DNA of 64,000 bases from BACL11 sp945865535. Lineage in GTDB: Bacteria > Bacteroidota > Bacteroidia > Flavobacteriales > BACL11. Numbering within the stretch: the first letter of the stretch is position 1; the number at the start of each line of letters is the position of its first letter. Location: NCBI GenBank assembly GCA_947502765.1, contig CANNBA010000003.1, forward strand, positions 1 to 64,000. The letters are read 5' to 3'. This document shows positions 51,442 through 60,408 of the stretch, piece after piece. A model generated the notes under the pieces. The model was not told the DNA's origin, searched no databases, and saw only the letters and a program-made list of their open reading frames with translations. A program made the translations under genes and the position numbers.

Positions 51442-51891
51442 ATGAAAATCTTAATGGTTTGTTTAGGAAATATCTGCCGATCTCCACTTGCAGAAGGTAT
51501 TTTAACATCTAAAACTCAACATCTAAAGCTAAAAGTTGATTCTGCAGGAACAGCCGGCTATCATATTGGATCACTTACTGATAGCAGATCAATAGAGATA
51601 GCGGATAAATACAATATTGATTTAAGAAATCAAAGAGCAAGACAATTTAGTAGCGCTGATTTTGAGGAATTTGATATCATCTATGCTATGGATGCTAATA
51701 ATTACGGGCATTTAATAGCGCTTGCCAAAAATCAAAAAGAAAGAGGAAAAGTTCGCATGATCTTGAATGAAATAAATCCAGGTCTTTGCGAATCTGTACC
51801 CGACCCATATTATGGAGGTGATAATGGATTTCAAAAAGTTTATGATATGCTCGATAAAGCTTGCGACAAAATAGTAACTCAAATTGGATAA
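51442..51891 (+). CDS. Low-molecular-weight protein-tyrosine phosphatase
   Basis: The protein has 149 residues. The P-loop CLGNICRSPLAEG at 7-19 carries the catalytic Cys and Arg (CX5R). The general acid Asp is in DPYYGG near the end. The family dephosphorylates protein tyrosines and includes Wzb/PtpA. It is co-located with dnaA, 4 bases downstream. It overlaps the next gene by 8 bases. It is a plausible partner of the Wzc-like kinase, but they are not adjacent, so this link is inference. Confidence 0.9.
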   Translation: MKILMVCLGNICRSPLAEGILTSKTQHLKLKVDSAGTAGYHIGSLTDSRSIEIADKYNIDLRNQRARQFSSADFEEFDIIYAMDANNYGHLIALAKNQKERGKVRMILNEINPGLCESVPDPYYGGDNGFQKVYDMLDKACDKIVTQIG

Positions 51892-52588
51892 AGGAAAATT
51901 ATATCTCATTCCTACTATTTTAGGAGAGGGAACTCAAGAATCAACACTACCCTCTACTATTTTAAAAGCAATAAAAGAAATTGATGTTTTTATTGTAGAA
52001 AATTTAAGAACCGCTAGAAGGCATATTAGAAAGCTTGATAGAGAGAAAAATATAGATGCTACAACTTTTTACTCTTACGGAAAGTACGATACTTTAAATT
52101 TAGAGCAAGATTTTTTGCCCCATATTTTATCCGGTCAAAACGTAGGATTACTGTCTGAGGCCGGCTTACCTTGTGTGGCTGACCCTGGCTCAAAAATTGT
52201 AGCGTATGCTCACGATTTTCAAATTGATGTAGTGCCTTTTGTAGGTCCTTCATCCATATTATTAGCACTAATGGCATCTGGATTAAATGGTCAAAATTTC
52301 GCTTTTACTGGATATCTACCTATTGATAAACCCGAGAGAACAAAGATTATAAAACAATTAGAAGAATTAGTAAAAAAAACAGGCCAAACTCAGATTTTTA
52401 TGGAAACACCATACAGAAATAACCAATTAATTGAGACCCTATTAAAAACATGCAGTAATAACACAAAACTCTGCACGGCAAGTGATATTACCCTACCTAC
52501 TGAAAATATCAAAACCAAAACAATTGCCGAGTGGAAGCAAACAAAGATTAATCTTGATAAAAAACCAACCATTTTCTTAATAGGATAA
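51884..52588 (+). CDS. RsmI-like SAM-dependent methyltransferase
   Basis: The protein has 234 residues of the tetrapyrrole-methylase (TP_methylase) fold. Family features are LYLIPTILGEG, RTARRHIRKL, GQNVGLLSEAGLPCVADPGSKIV and FVGPSSILLALMASGLNGQNFAFTGYLP. RsmI methylates the 2'-OH of C1402 of 16S rRNA; Bacteroidota also have shorter relatives like this one. The start is a TTG at 51884, overlapping the phosphatase stop by 8 bases. The ATP/SAM loop is conserved. Confidence 0.86.
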   Translation: MDKGKLYLIPTILGEGTQESTLPSTILKAIKEIDVFIVENLRTARRHIRKLDREKNIDATTFYSYGKYDTLNLEQDFLPHILSGQNVGLLSEAGLPCVADPGSKIVAYAHDFQIDVVPFVGPSSILLALMASGLNGQNFAFTGYLPIDKPERTKIIKQLEELVKKTGQTQIFMETPYRNNQLIETLLKTCSNNTKLCTASDITLPTENIKTKTIAEWKQTKINLDKKPTIFLIG

Positions 52589-52612
52589 TTGGATTTTGCA
52601 GCAAGTAGCTCG

Positions 52613-52635
52613 AGCCTAAGTTGAGGCTATTTTTA
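52613..52635 (+). terminator. Weak terminator after the RsmI-like gene
   Basis: The stem AGCCT / AGGCT around AAGTTG is followed by ATTTTTA. The stem is only five bases, so it is a modest call. Confidence 0.45.
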
Positions 52636-52637
52636 TA

Positions 52638-52645
52638 TATCTTTG
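52638..52645 (+). promoter_or_regulatory. -7 box (TATCTTTG) before ftsB
   Basis: It is an exact TAnnTTTG match ending 4 bases before the ATG at 52650, so the mRNA would be close to leaderless. TTG at 52621 is 14 bases upstream, shorter than ideal. Confidence 0.5.
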
Positions 52646-52649
52646 CCAT

Positions 52650-52967
52650 ATGGAGAAAGTCAAAAACTTTATACATAATATACCAGCCCCTTTTAAGAAT
52701 AAGTATCTCATAACATTGGTTTTTTTTGCTTTTTGGATTGTTTTTATTGATGATTACAACCTCATAAAACAATATCAATTACAAAAAGATGTAGAGGAAC
52801 TTGAAAATCAAAAAAAATACTATCTTTCTGAAATAAAAAAAGACAGTGCTGAATTTTATCACCTAAAAAACATAAAGACGGAACAAGAACGGTTTGCAAG
52901 AGAAAAATTCTTGATGAAAAAAGACAATGAAGATGTTTTTATCATAAGAAAAAAGCAAGATGAATAG
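52650..52967 (+). CDS. Septum formation initiator (FtsB/DivIC family)
   Basis: The protein has 105 residues. A short N-terminal part is followed by one membrane helix (YLITLVFFAFWIVFIDDYNL, about 19-38). A periplasmic coiled coil (LQKDVEELENQKKYYLSEIKK) and the basic ERFAREKFLMKKDNEDVF segment follow. FtsB/DivIC is part of the cell-division FtsQBL complex. It overlaps the methylmalonyl-CoA mutase gene by 8 bases, a gene order known in Flavobacteriia. Confidence 0.9.
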   Translation: MEKVKNFIHNIPAPFKNKYLITLVFFAFWIVFIDDYNLIKQYQLQKDVEELENQKKYYLSEIKKDSAEFYHLKNIKTEQERFAREKFLMKKDNEDVFIIRKKQDE

Positions 52968-55965
52968 ATTATTTATTGATTTTGATCCTGTTTCAAAAAA
53001 TAAATGGCTAGAACAAATAGATAGTGATCTAAAAGGAAATACAGAAAAACTAATTTCAACAGTTGAAGGAATAACAATACAGCCAATTTATCATGCTGAT
53101 GATAACTTCAAAACATATAATAGTAATTTTCCATCAAATTGGGAAACATATCAGCTCATAGATGCCACAAATGCAAAGGAAGCAAATAAAAGAGCTTTAA
53201 ATGCTTTGCAAAATGATGTAAGTGGTCTGTGTTTTTCTAATCCAAATAACTTAGATGTACTATTAAAGGATATCTCCATTGAACATATAAGAATTGATTT
53301 TTCAAATTACTCTGAGAATTTTCCTTTAGAGTGGGAACACTTAACAATTAACAAAAATGTAAAAGGAGCTTTTCATGGCACAACAAAAATTAATATTCCA
53401 AATTATTTAGATACTATTTTTACTCAAGGTACGGCCAAAGAACAAATAATTGATGCACTTGAAAAAGGACAAAAAGCAAGCAAAAAAGTACAATTTCATT
53501 TTAAAATTGGAAGTGATTACTTCTTAGAAATAGCAAAACTAAAAGCATTTAGAATACTGTGGAAAAGCAAAACTGGAGAAGATGCTTACATATTTACTTC
53601 AACCGATACATCAAATAAAAAAGAAGAATCTGCTTATAATAATATACTTAGAAGCACTACCGAATGTATGTCTGCTATTTTTGGTGGTGCAAATGCTATT
53701 ATGCTTAATGCTTACAATTCAAGCTTTGAAAAAAGCACTAATTTTTCAGAAAGAATTGCTAGAAATCAGCAAACCATATTAAGAAAAGAAAGCTATCTTG
53801 ACAAAGTAGAAGACCCCACAAAAGGATCCTATTATATTGATTATTTAATTCAGGAATTATTACAAGATTTTAAAATTCAATCTGAAAAAGAAGAAAAAAA
53901 AGCTACTACAAAATGGGAAAGCTCTGAAGGAATTGAAATACACAATAGATACACTAAAGATGATATCTCCAATACTGAGCATCTAAATTTTGTTGCTGGA
54001 ATTGCTCCAAATCTCAGAGGCCCCTATTCTACTATGTATGTAATGCAGCCCTGGACTATTAGACAATATGCTGGTTTTTCAACTGCTGAGGCTTCAAATG
54101 AATTTTATAGAAAAAATTTAGCTGGTGGTCAAAAAGGACTATCAGTTGCTTTTGATTTAGCCACTCATAGAGGCTATGATTCTAATCATGAGAGAGTAAT
54201 TGGTGATGTTGGAATGGCTGGAGTTTCTATTGATACTGTGGAAGATATGAAAATTCTCTTTGATAAAATTCCATTAGATGAAATGTCCGTTTCTATGACT
54301 ATGAATGGTGCAGTGCTTCCTATTCTAGCTTTTTACATTGTGGCAGCAAAAGAACAAGGCGTTAGTCTAGAGCAACTTTCAGGAACTATACAAAATGATA
54401 TTTTAAAAGAATTTATGGTGCGTAACACTTATATCTACCCGCCACAACATTCTATGAGAATTATTTCAGATATTTTTGAATATACTTCAGAAAATATGCC
54501 AAAATTCAATAGCATTTCAGTTTCTGGATATCACATGCAAGAAGCGGGAGCAACAGCCGATATTGAACTTGCCTATACTTTAGCAGATGGACTAGAATAC
54601 ATCCGAACAGGTATTAAAGCAGGATTAGATATTGACTCTTTTGCTCCAAGAATCTCATTTTTTTGGGGTATTGGAATGAATCATTTTATGGAAATTGCTA
54701 AGTTGAGAGCAGCTAGAATGCTCTGGGCGAAATTAGTAGCAGAATTCAAACCAAAAAATCCAAAATCATTAGCATTAAGAACCCATTGCCAAACAAGTGG
54801 CTGGAGCTTAACCGAGCAAGATCCTTTTAATAATATAACCAGAACTTGTGTGGAAGCCATGGCAGCTGTAATGGGAGGAACACAAAGTTTACACACCAAT
54901 GCACTTGATGAAGCCATTGCTTTACCAACTGATTTCTCTGCAAAAATTGCTAGAGATACTCAGATTTTCTTGCAAAAAGAGATCGGAATTTGCAAAACTG
55001 TTGATCCCTGGGGAGGATCTTATTATGTTGAGAAACTTACAGAGGAATTAACAAATAAAGCTTGGAAACATATACAAGAAATTGAGGAACTTGGGGGAAT
55101 GGTTAAAGCAATTGAATCAGTAGTTCCAAAAATGAGGATTGAGCAATCAGCTGCTAAGAAACAAGCTAGAATTGATAGCGGAAAAGACATTATTGTTGGG
55201 GTAAATGCCAATAAGTTAATAAAAGAGGATAAAGAACTTGAAATACTTGAAATTGATAATACTGCCGTAAGAAATTCGCAAATTAATCGTTTAAAGAGTA
55301 TTAAAGAATCAAGGGATACTATAAAAGTACAGGAAGCATTAGAGCAACTTACAAAGGCCTGTACTAACAAAAAGCAAAATCTTTTAAATCTAGCAGTACA
55401 TGCAACACAGCAAAGAGCAACTCTTGGGGAAATATCTGATGCTTTAGAAAAAAGTTTTGGAAGATATATTGCAAAAAATCAAACTATATCAGGAGTATAT
55501 AAAATGGAAATACAAAACAATGATACTTTTAAAAAAGCATTGGCATTATCGGATGAATTTGCCAATAAAAAAGGAAGAAGACCAAGAATACTAATTGCCA
55601 AAATGGGCCAAGACGGACACGATAGAGGAGCCAAAATTGTGGCTACTTCATTTGCCGATTTAGGTTTTGATGTTGATGTAGGTCCTTTGTTTCAAACACC
55701 AAAAGAAGCTGCAAAACAAGCAGTAGAAAATGATGTTCATATTCTAGGAATATCCTCTTTAGCAGCAGGACATAAAACGCTAGTACCACAAGTAATTGCT
55801 GCCTTAAAAGAATATCAAAGAGAAGATATATTAGTAATTGCTGGAGGAGTGATTCCTCAGCAAGATTACAACTTCTTACTAGATGCAGGAGTTAGTGGGA
55901 TATTTGGTCCAGGAAGTGTAATTGCTGAATCAGCAATTGAAATTCTTAAAAAATTAATGAAATAA
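52960..55965 (+). CDS. Single-chain methylmalonyl-CoA mutase (small and large subunit fusion)
   Basis: The protein has 1001 residues. Residues 1 to about 310 match the small subunit N-terminus (MNRLFIDFDPVSKNKWLEQI, IQPIYHADD) and its later part (SDYFLEIAKLKAFRILWK, AMSAIFGGANAIMLNAYN), but at reduced length. From about 317 a complete large subunit follows: GPYSTMYVMQPWTIRQYAGF, PQHSMRIISDIFEYTS and CQTSGWSLTEQDP. The C-terminal B12 domain has DGHDRG at 885-890, where His887 ligates cobalt. It isomerises methylmalonyl-CoA to succinyl-CoA. Relatives usually encode two proteins. Confidence 0.93.
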   Translation: MNRLFIDFDPVSKNKWLEQIDSDLKGNTEKLISTVEGITIQPIYHADDNFKTYNSNFPSNWETYQLIDATNAKEANKRALNALQNDVSGLCFSNPNNLDVLLKDISIEHIRIDFSNYSENFPLEWEHLTINKNVKGAFHGTTKINIPNYLDTIFTQGTAKEQIIDALEKGQKASKKVQFHFKIGSDYFLEIAKLKAFRILWKSKTGEDAYIFTSTDTSNKKEESAYNNILRSTTECMSAIFGGANAIMLNAYNSSFEKSTNFSERIARNQQTILRKESYLDKVEDPTKGSYYIDYLIQELLQDFKIQSEKEEKKATTKWESSEGIEIHNRYTKDDISNTEHLNFVAGIAPNLRGPYSTMYVMQPWTIRQYAGFSTAEASNEFYRKNLAGGQKGLSVAFDLATHRGYDSNHERVIGDVGMAGVSIDTVEDMKILFDKIPLDEMSVSMTMNGAVLPILAFYIVAAKEQGVSLEQLSGTIQNDILKEFMVRNTYIYPPQHSMRIISDIFEYTSENMPKFNSISVSGYHMQEAGATADIELAYTLADGLEYIRTGIKAGLDIDSFAPRISFFWGIGMNHFMEIAKLRAARMLWAKLVAEFKPKNPKSLALRTHCQTSGWSLTEQDPFNNITRTCVEAMAAVMGGTQSLHTNALDEAIALPTDFSAKIARDTQIFLQKEIGICKTVDPWGGSYYVEKLTEELTNKAWKHIQEIEELGGMVKAIESVVPKMRIEQSAAKKQARIDSGKDIIVGVNANKLIKEDKELEILEIDNTAVRNSQINRLKSIKESRDTIKVQEALEQLTKACTNKKQNLLNLAVHATQQRATLGEISDALEKSFGRYIAKNQTISGVYKMEIQNNDTFKKALALSDEFANKKGRRPRILIAKMGQDGHDRGAKIVATSFADLGFDVDVGPLFQTPKEAAKQAVENDVHILGISSLAAGHKTLVPQVIAALKEYQREDILVIAGGVIPQQDYNFLLDAGVSGIFGPGSVIAESAIEILKKLMK

Positions 55966-55992
55966 ATTAATAGAAATTGAATAATTCAATTG

Positions 55993-56778
55993 TTACTCAC
56001 CAACAATAAATCTTGTTGTCTTTACATCAGATCCAGAATAAGCATTTAAAAAATAAATACCTTTCTCTAAACTACTAATATCTATTTTTTTGTTATTTGT
56101 TCCAGTTGTTGAAAATTTATTTTCTTTAATCTGTAATACCTTTTTACCTAAGATATTTACTATCTCAAATCTAATATTATCTGAATTTTTGACTTCATAT
56201 TGAATATTTAATAAGCCTTTAGCAGGATTTGGAAAAGTAGATACCTCAAAAATGCTTCTTTTATTCTCATCAATATTTAGAGGGGCAGCTAAAGCATTAT
56301 TAATAGCTCCTTGCACCCCAATAAATTTGATCTGATCATTATTGAGGTTATAGTATACGCTATGGCTACTTCCTCCTAAAACAACTACTTTTGGCATTCC
56401 AGCACTGCCATAATCACTCATACTTATAGCACTTGAAGAAAAAGCAGTATTTAATGGCATACTATTTGAGTTTCCCCAATTAACTAAATTAGCACAAGAC
56501 GAATTTGCATAATCATCAACTAGATAAAAATCCACTATTCCAGGATGGCTTACCGCAAAAGTTTGCGCTGCATCATAAGCCGCAAATGATGGAGTAATAC
56601 AACCCCCACAAGGCATTACCCAAGCAATAACAATTACGTTTCCTTCATCAAGAGAATCGAATAAATTATGTGTAACTCCATCACAATCAGCTGTTGTAAA
56701 ATCAGTAGCAGTAGTTTGAGCAAATGCAACATTTGCTACAAGTAATAAGAATAAACTTTTAAAAATATATTTTTTCAT
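55993..56778 (-). CDS. Secreted thioredoxin-like protein with T9SS sorting domain
   Basis: The protein has 261 residues with signal peptide MKKYIFKSLFLLLVANVAFAQT. The mature part looks like a TlpA/thioredoxin-type domain with the redox motif PCGGCITPSF (about 55-64) and a cis-Pro segment GMPKVVVLGG. The C-terminal T9SS type A domain starts NIDENKRSIFEVSTFPNPAKGLL and ends KTTRFIVGE. It is the last gene of the HYC_CC_PP/TonB/HMA set, 4 bases after the HMA gene. A redox or metal-thiol role at the surface is inferred. Confidence 0.85.
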   Translation of the reverse strand: MKKYIFKSLFLLLVANVAFAQTTATDFTTADCDGVTHNLFDSLDEGNVIVIAWVMPCGGCITPSFAAYDAAQTFAVSHPGIVDFYLVDDYANSSCANLVNWGNSNSMPLNTAFSSSAISMSDYGSAGMPKVVVLGGSSHSVYYNLNNDQIKFIGVQGAINNALAAPLNIDENKRSIFEVSTFPNPAKGLLNIQYEVKNSDNIRFEIVNILGKKVLQIKENKFSTTGTNNKKIDISSLEKGIYFLNAYSGSDVKTTRFIVGE

Positions 56779-56782
56779 GGCT

Positions 56783-57139
56783 TTATTTTTTTTCTATTGG
56801 TCGTTCGTATTTACAACAAAAATGAAGATTATTATAACTCTCATCTGTTGCTTTATGTAATTCGGTATCATAGCCTACTAAAGCTATAGCTGTCTGTATA
56901 GCATCTATATTCGTTAATTCAGGATTAAACTTAACCGTCACCTCAGCTTTGGCTTTATCCCATACAGCAGACTTAACCCCATCTACTGATTTTGCTGCTT
57001 TTTCAATTGTCGTCTTACACATTCCACAATTGCCCCAAACTTGAAAGCTTTCTTTTTGATATTTAGGTTTTTCAGCAGTAACTGAAATAGAAAAAAAGGC
57101 TAAGCAAATTATTACAAGTAAGTTTTTTAGATGTTTCAT
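56783..57139 (-). CDS. Exported heavy-metal-associated (HMA) domain protein
   Basis: The protein has 118 residues from the ATG at 57139; longer starts overlap the -7 box. A signal peptide (MKHLKNLLVIICLAFFSISVTA) is followed by one HMA fold. Its metal-binding motif is GNCGMCKTTIEKAAKSVDGV, an extracytoplasmic MxCxxC-like variant (CGMC). A second Cys pair, HFCCKYE, lies at the C-terminus. Such periplasmic HMA proteins accompany TonB receptors of the copper/HYC_CC_PP type in Bacteroidota. It may be a copper chaperone. Confidence 0.88.
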   Translation of the reverse strand: MKHLKNLLVIICLAFFSISVTAEKPKYQKESFQVWGNCGMCKTTIEKAAKSVDGVKSAVWDKAKAEVTVKFNPELTNIDAIQTAIALVGYDTELHKATDESYNNLHFCCKYERPIEKK

Positions 57140-57161
57140 AACTAAATACATTTTAATGCTA

Positions 57162-57169
57162 CAAATATA
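57162..57169 (-). promoter_or_regulatory. -7 box (TATATTTG on the minus strand) before the HMA gene
   Basis: It is an exact TAnnTTTG match, 22 bases before the ATG at 57139. It may give an internal promoter for the last two genes. No -33 TTG is seen at a fitting distance. Confidence 0.4.
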
Positions 57170-57173
57170 CAAC

Positions 57174-59354
57174 TTAATTTAATTTGTATCTAAAACCAAA
57201 ATAAAACATTCTCCCATATATTGGGGCGTAAACTAAAGAGGCATCAAAACCAGGTGAATTTGGATTATTATATGAAAGAATAGGATTTTCCTGAGTATAA
57301 CTCAAAATATTCTCTACTCCTAAATACACATCAAAATCACTGATCTTTTTTGTTACTTGAGCATTGTAAATGTAAAAAGATTTTGAATTCTTATCTTCTT
57401 CATCAACAGGAATTCTACTCTCTCCAATGCGATTTGCAGTAAAATCAAACTTCCATTTTTCAAAATTAGTGGCATATGATAAATTAAGTAAAGCTCTATT
57501 TTTGGGTGTTAATGGTGGTATTTTTATATCACCTGAAAAAGTAGTTTGTACATCATTCATTTTATAAGCCATTTTTACATCAAAACGATTAAACAGTTCA
57601 TATCCTAAATCGAATTGCAAACTATTGGAATAGGAAACTCCATCTAAATTATAAAATGAAAGTTCACCTTGGTTCTCAATATCAACCACAATTTGATTTT
57701 CAAATTCAGTTCTATAGGCATCAGCATTTATAGTGCCCTCACGCCCAAAAAACTTAAAACAATATAAAATATTCATCCCATAATTCCAAGCAACCTCAGG
57801 TAGCAAGCTGTCAGCAACATTAATTTCTCTTGATGAAGCTAAGAAATTAGCATTTTCAATAAATACATTTGCTACACGAAAAGCCCTGCCTGCAGAAAAA
57901 CGAATAGCCGTATTTTCACTAGGATTGTACTTCATATTTAGCCTTGGCAAGTAAAAAAACTCCTCTGTATTATTGTAATAATCAGCCCGCAGACCAGCCG
58001 TTAGATTAAAACTTTCTCCCCAATTGTAATTATATTCCGAAAACAAACCACTCATTAAATCCATCCTGATTTTATCAGAATACTCTTTATCAATATTCCC
58101 TTCAAAACTTTCGGTAAATCTATCGGCATAATAGCTGATTCCATATTTTAATTTATGATCAGTAGTTCCTAAATAGGTTTGTCTTATAAGATTCAAATAG
58201 GCGCTTTCTTGCAATCCTTTATAATTATTTTCTCCAAAAATAGCTGTTTGATTATGCCTTCTAAATGAGGTTTGTAATCCTACACTTTTACCAGGACTAT
58301 TTGGCCGAATAGTTCCTGTTTTTGAAGTAAACTCTACTAAGTCATTATGAATATCAACTACATAAGAAGAATCACTATTTTTCATAGTTCCTCCTACTCT
58401 ATCTTCTACCAAGCCTCTTAAGGTAAAACCAATCATATACTTCTTATCCTTATATTCCCATCTATTAAGCACATTGACTTGTTTTACTTTTGGCATATCC
58501 AAAAAATTGTCTCCATTTTCATCCATTTCTTTATCAAAATATGAAATATGAGTAAATAGATTCGATTTCCAATTACCCTGTTTTTTAGCTAACAATAAAT
58601 TGTTCTCGATTCTTCCTTCTGAACTAACAAAACCATTCCAAAATATTTTTGGAGCAGATTCTGGCTTATAATATTCCACATTAATTTGACCTGCAAATGA
58701 TTCAAATCCATTAACAACTGAGCCAGTTCCTTTTATTATTTGTATTGACTCTATCCAAGTTCCAGGAACATAACTCAGCCCATAAGAAGAAGACATACCT
58801 CTAATTAATGGCATATTTTCTTGAGTAATTTGAGTGTAAACACCGTCTAAACCCAGCATTTGAATTTGCTTTGCTCCAGAAACTGCATCTGTAAAAATAA
58901 CATCAACAGTAGCATTTGTAGTAAAACTTTCTGAGAGATTGCAACAAGCAGCCTTCTCTAATTCGCCTGTGCAAATGGTTTGCATATTGATACTATTCAC
59001 AGTAGAAAGTTTGGTGGTATTTACCTTTCCTTCAATTTGAACGGCATCTAGTTCAATGGTGCTTTTTAAATAAAAAATATATTTATCATCTATAATTTCT
59101 TGACTATCGAATGAATAGCCAACATAACTAACGCTTAAAGTAGCTGGAAAAGATGTTGCTTCATTTATGAAGTAAACCCCATTAATATCTGTAGTTGTTC
59201 CTATGTTTGTACCTTCCCAATATACATTTGCTCCAAAAATAGGTGTAGTTTTGCCATCTTGCGATAATTCCAATACTTTTCCTTCAATTTGATTTTGTGC
59301 TTTTAGACCATTACTTGCAATAAGCACTATTGCAATCATTATTATTTTTTTCAT
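57174..59354 (-). CDS. TonB-dependent outer-membrane receptor (metal-type)
   Basis: The protein has 726 residues. It has a signal peptide, then an N-terminal carboxypeptidase-regulatory-like domain (about 20-105), a plug (about 115-235) and a beta-barrel ending in an aromatic strand (FYFGFRYKLN). A cysteine pair in GELEKAACCNLSESFTTNATV marks the receptors that go with HYC_CC_PP genes, and VDVIFTDAVSGAKQIQMLGLDG is in the plug. It imports a substrate across the outer membrane using TonB. Copper or another metal chelate is inferred from neighbours. Confidence 0.9.
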   Translation of the reverse strand: MKKIIMIAIVLIASNGLKAQNQIEGKVLELSQDGKTTPIFGANVYWEGTNIGTTTDINGVYFINEATSFPATLSVSYVGYSFDSQEIIDDKYIFYLKSTIELDAVQIEGKVNTTKLSTVNSINMQTICTGELEKAACCNLSESFTTNATVDVIFTDAVSGAKQIQMLGLDGVYTQITQENMPLIRGMSSSYGLSYVPGTWIESIQIIKGTGSVVNGFESFAGQINVEYYKPESAPKIFWNGFVSSEGRIENNLLLAKKQGNWKSNLFTHISYFDKEMDENGDNFLDMPKVKQVNVLNRWEYKDKKYMIGFTLRGLVEDRVGGTMKNSDSSYVVDIHNDLVEFTSKTGTIRPNSPGKSVGLQTSFRRHNQTAIFGENNYKGLQESAYLNLIRQTYLGTTDHKLKYGISYYADRFTESFEGNIDKEYSDKIRMDLMSGLFSEYNYNWGESFNLTAGLRADYYNNTEEFFYLPRLNMKYNPSENTAIRFSAGRAFRVANVFIENANFLASSREINVADSLLPEVAWNYGMNILYCFKFFGREGTINADAYRTEFENQIVVDIENQGELSFYNLDGVSYSNSLQFDLGYELFNRFDVKMAYKMNDVQTTFSGDIKIPPLTPKNRALLNLSYATNFEKWKFDFTANRIGESRIPVDEEDKNSKSFYIYNAQVTKKISDFDVYLGVENILSYTQENPILSYNNPNSPGFDASLVYAPIYGRMFYFGFRYKLN

Positions 59355-59399
59355 TTCTATTATTTAAGATTACTATTCAATTAAAAATTGAACAACATC

Positions 59400-59855
59400 T
59401 TATAATAAAAATGACTGAATTTGAGCTAACTGAGGTTTATTTAATTTGGGGGGGGGGATGTCAGTTTGATACTGATTTGCTATTAAGTTAGAAGCAAAAT
59501 TATGATTTGAAACAGTATAAAATAAGGGAACTTCTAAAAGTAAAAAGTTGAAATTGACAATAGCAAAAGTAGTTTCAAAATCAAATTGAATATTTACGGT
59601 TTCACCTGCACAAGAATTGTCTTTTGTTTGAGGACAACATGATTCTTTGATTTCTTTTTTCTTGCAACAGGATATTTTTTCCACATCCATTGCGCAAGAT
59701 GTTACTTGCTTTTCCATGCAATTAGGAACTTCAGTACCTAGATATAAAGACCCATCTTTGGAGCACTTCATTTTGGAAATACTAACCCCCATAGATAAAA
59801 ATACAACGAGTGTTGAGAGTACAACTAAAGATATATTTCTAAGAAAAAGTTTCAT
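59400..59855 (-). CDS. HYC_CC_PP family protein
   Basis: The protein has 151 residues with an N-terminal membrane or signal segment (FLRNISLVVLSTLVVFLSMGV). It is Cys-rich: MKCSKDGSLYLG, EKISCCKKKEIKESCCPQ, then the PPP motif near the end. This matches the HYC_CC_PP family, known beside TonB receptors and HMA proteins; a role in metal handling is inferred. The PPP codons lie in a C10 run (59448-59457 on the plus strand as G10), so slippage would change the last 14 residues. The first gene of the operon. Confidence 0.85.
   Translation of the reverse strand: MKLFLRNISLVVLSTLVVFLSMGVSISKMKCSKDGSLYLGTEVPNCMEKQVTSCAMDVEKISCCKKKEIKESCCPQTKDNSCAGETVNIQFDFETTFAIVNFNFLLLEVPLFYTVSNHNFASNLIANQYQTDIPPPKLNKPQLAQIQSFLL
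59448..59457. repeat. Homopolymer G10 (C10 in the gene)
   Basis: It is a 10-base G/C run in AT-rich DNA, within the 3' end of the HYC_CC_PP gene. It encodes part of Ile and three Pro codons. Confidence 0.9.
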
Positions 59856-59863
59856 TGCAATGG

Positions 59864-59871
59864 CAAATGTA
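59864..59871 (-). promoter_or_regulatory. -7 box (TACATTTG on the minus strand) for the HYC_CC_PP operon
   Basis: It is an exact TAnnTTTG match, 8 bases before the ATG at 59855. It resembles the copA -7 box, which is also TACATTTG. I do not see the copA palindrome here. Confidence 0.5.
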
Positions 59872-59902
59872 CAATTTATTTAATAAAAAACCTAAACGCT
59901 TC

Positions 59903-60394
59903 TTATTCTCTTGATTTGATAATAGTTAAAACATATAAAACTCCAAAAAATCCACATAATAGAATTGAAATAGCTCCAAATCCATACTGATCTTTACCAC
60001 TCCATGAAGTAGGCTCAAGCAAAAAACCTTCACCTTTGGTTGAAATATACCAAACAAGATAAGATGACATTCCACTCATTAAAGCTATCATAATTGAGAT
60101 CCAAATCTTAACATGTCTGCTTAGAGTTTTTCCAGTCCCATAATATTCTAGAATCTCCTTTCCAAAATAATTATTAGTTAATGACCATCTAAATAATCTT
60201 TTATTTGATAAAGAGAATAAGAATGCCGCAGGAACTGCCCAAGAAATTGTAGGCCATCCTGGAATCCATATGCCTATTATTGCAAAAACTACACATAAGA
60301 ATCCCAATCCGGCATATAGTCTTCTCTTGAAAGGATTTTTTACTACAGAATATTTCTCTACAATATCATCAACTTCTGTTAAACGCTTATTCAT
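59903..60394 (-). CDS. DUF454 (YbaN-like) inner-membrane protein
   Basis: The protein has 163 residues with about four hydrophobic helices. The DUF454 core is GIWIPGWPTISWAVPAAFLFSLSNKRLFRWSL (key parts GIWIPGWPT and FLFSLSNKR), with YFGKEILEYY after it. The function is unknown. It follows rocD by 14 bases on the minus strand and was probably transcribed with it. Confidence 0.8.
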   Translation of the reverse strand: MNKRLTEVDDIVEKYSVVKNPFKRRLYAGLGFLCVVFAIIGIWIPGWPTISWAVPAAFLFSLSNKRLFRWSLTNNYFGKEILEYYGTGKTLSRHVKIWISIMIALMSGMSSYLVWYISTKGEGFLLEPTSWSGKDQYGFGAISILLCGFFGVLYVLTIIKSRE

Positions 60395-60408
60395 ATTAGC
60401 TAATGTGA

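Noticed and set aside
55975..55992. AT-only inverted repeat AATTGAA/TTCAATT as a terminator
   Set aside because: The stem has no GC and there is no T-run, so termination is doubtful.
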